Under the pieces are notes generated by a model that saw nothing but the letters and a program-made list of their open reading frames with translations, was not told the DNA's origin and made no database searches. From NCBI GenBank assembly GCA_030604405.1, contig JAUVVY010000019.1, positions 24,442 through 88,441 of the forward strand: DNA of 64,000 nucleotides. Reading direction: 5' to 3'. Made by a program: the position numbers and the translations under genes. This stretch comes from a bacterium (lineage in GTDB: Bacteria > Armatimonadota > Zipacnadia > Zipacnadales > UBA11051). Shown here piece after piece: positions 63,732 through 64,000 of the stretch (positions within the stretch are counted from its first letter, which is position 1; each line of letters opens with the position of its first letter).

Positions 63732-64000
63732 TCACCGCCAGCCCATACCACGGCCCATGCCCATACCACGGCCCATACCCATACCACGGCCCATACCCAT
63801 ACCACGCCCAAAGCCGCCGCCGCGGCCCCAGGCCATACCCATACCACACGGGCCCATGCCACGCCCGAAGCCACCGTAGCCCATTCCATAGCCGCCGTAG
63901 GGCATCCCGAAGCCGCCGTAGCCCATTCCAGAGCCACCATACGGCATCCCGAAGCCGCCGTAGCCCATTCCAGAGCCACCATACGGCATCCCGAAACCGC
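63732..64000 (-). CDS. Gly/Met-rich repeat protein, DUF5320-like (5' truncated by window edge)
   Basis: At least 88 residues; the frame continues past base 64000. Three copies of a 42-base unit encode a 14-residue repeat, GMPYGGSGMGYGGF-like; then a DUF5320-like core GRGMGPCGMGMAWGRGGGFG and GRGMGM repeats to GRGMGWR. Only one cysteine is present. DUF5320 proteins sit beside NifX/DUF59/Mrp modules in anaerobes. Both the family call and the role are weak, being based on composition and context. Confidence 0.6.
   Translation of the reverse strand, partial: GFGMPYGGSGMGYGGFGMPYGGSGMGYGGFGMPYGGYGMGYGGFGRGMGPCGMGMAWGRGGGFGRGMGMGRGMGMGRGMGMGRGMGWR
63865..63990 (-). repeat. Tandem 42-bp coding repeats
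   Basis: 63907-63948 and 63949-63990 are identical, 63865-63906 is a diverged copy, and a fourth begins at 63991. An adjacent set of 18-base GRGMGM-encoding repeats lies at about 63745-63800. Confidence 0.9.

Noticed and set aside
63865..63990. Regular 42-base repeats that might be read as CRISPR-like
   Set aside because: There are no unique spacers; the units are contiguous and encode a Gly/Met-rich peptide in frame.

Overview
The window is bacterial chromosome, GC-rich and densely coding. The bacterial assignment rests on a small SRP RNA, six tRNA genes with encoded CCA, the dnaX-ybaB-recR unit and an FtsB/DivIC-type division gene beside enolase. An oxygen-independent energy metabolism is suggested by a four-subunit pyruvate:ferredoxin oxidoreductase, pyruvate phosphate dikinase, SPASM and other radical SAM enzymes, and a ferredoxin-containing ATPase module. 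Many Gfo/Idh/MocA dehydrogenases, a DUF6807 protein, a URO-D-like protein, heparinase- and lyase-like proteins and a SpoIVB-S55/propeller exoprotein give it the flavour of uncultured, polysaccharide-degrading lineages such as Armatimonadota, Hydrogenedentota or planctomycete relatives. I cannot place it more precisely from sequence alone.

Layout. 1-2.8 kb: 3' end of ppdK, eno and an ftsB-like gene, closed by a terminator. 2.9-9.6 kb: a Gfo/Idh/MocA oxidoreductase, cdsA, a lipid kinase, alanine dehydrogenase and a CstA-type transporter. 9.7-15 kb (minus strand): a QueG-like Fe-S protein with a U32-like partner, and the porCDAB operon. 15.2-19.3 kb (minus strand): three tRNA-Ser and three tRNA-Arg genes, SRP RNA, dnaX, ybaB and recR, probably one transcription unit. 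19.4-24.4 kb: radical SAM/SPASM enzyme, DUF6807 protein, amidohydrolase and DUF2079 membrane protein. 24.6-29.2 kb: alpha/alpha-toroid protein, Gfo/Idh/MocA enzyme, M20 peptidase and endonuclease IV.

29.5-39.9 kb: large secreted heparinase-like protein with a small membrane protein, larC plus aldehyde dehydrogenase, a large polytopic membrane protein and a GT-B-like protein. 40.1-48.9 kb: a giant S55-peptidase/beta-propeller exoprotein, a Gfo/Idh/MocA enzyme, and three tandem paralogous GT4 glycosyltransferases with an exact 1159-bp periodicity. 49.2-55 kb (minus strand): a proline/glycine-repeat TPR lipoprotein, a GlcD-like FAD oxidoreductase, a TrmO-like protein, and a bioY-amidohydrolase-URO-D operon. 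55.2-60.8 kb: a YetA/PcRGLX-like protein, a sialidase-like BNR protein and a secreted TIM-barrel protein with a discoidin-like N-terminus. 60.9-64 kb (minus strand): radical SAM, Mrp/NBP35 ATPase, ferredoxin-MinD ATPase and a Gly/Met-repeat DUF5320-like protein running off the edge.

The most unusual signal is non-coding. A family of dispersed intergenic elements folds as a three-way junction: an outer stem, two abutting hairpins, and a constant GCTTCCAGC linker. Three full copies keep the fold through compensatory changes in all three stems, and several collapsed copies keep only the outer stem and linker. Also notable are a tRNA array restricted to Ser and Arg, a tRNA-Arg with anticodon GCG (rare in bacteria), the triplicated glycosyltransferases, and repeats that supply the stop codons of two converging genes.
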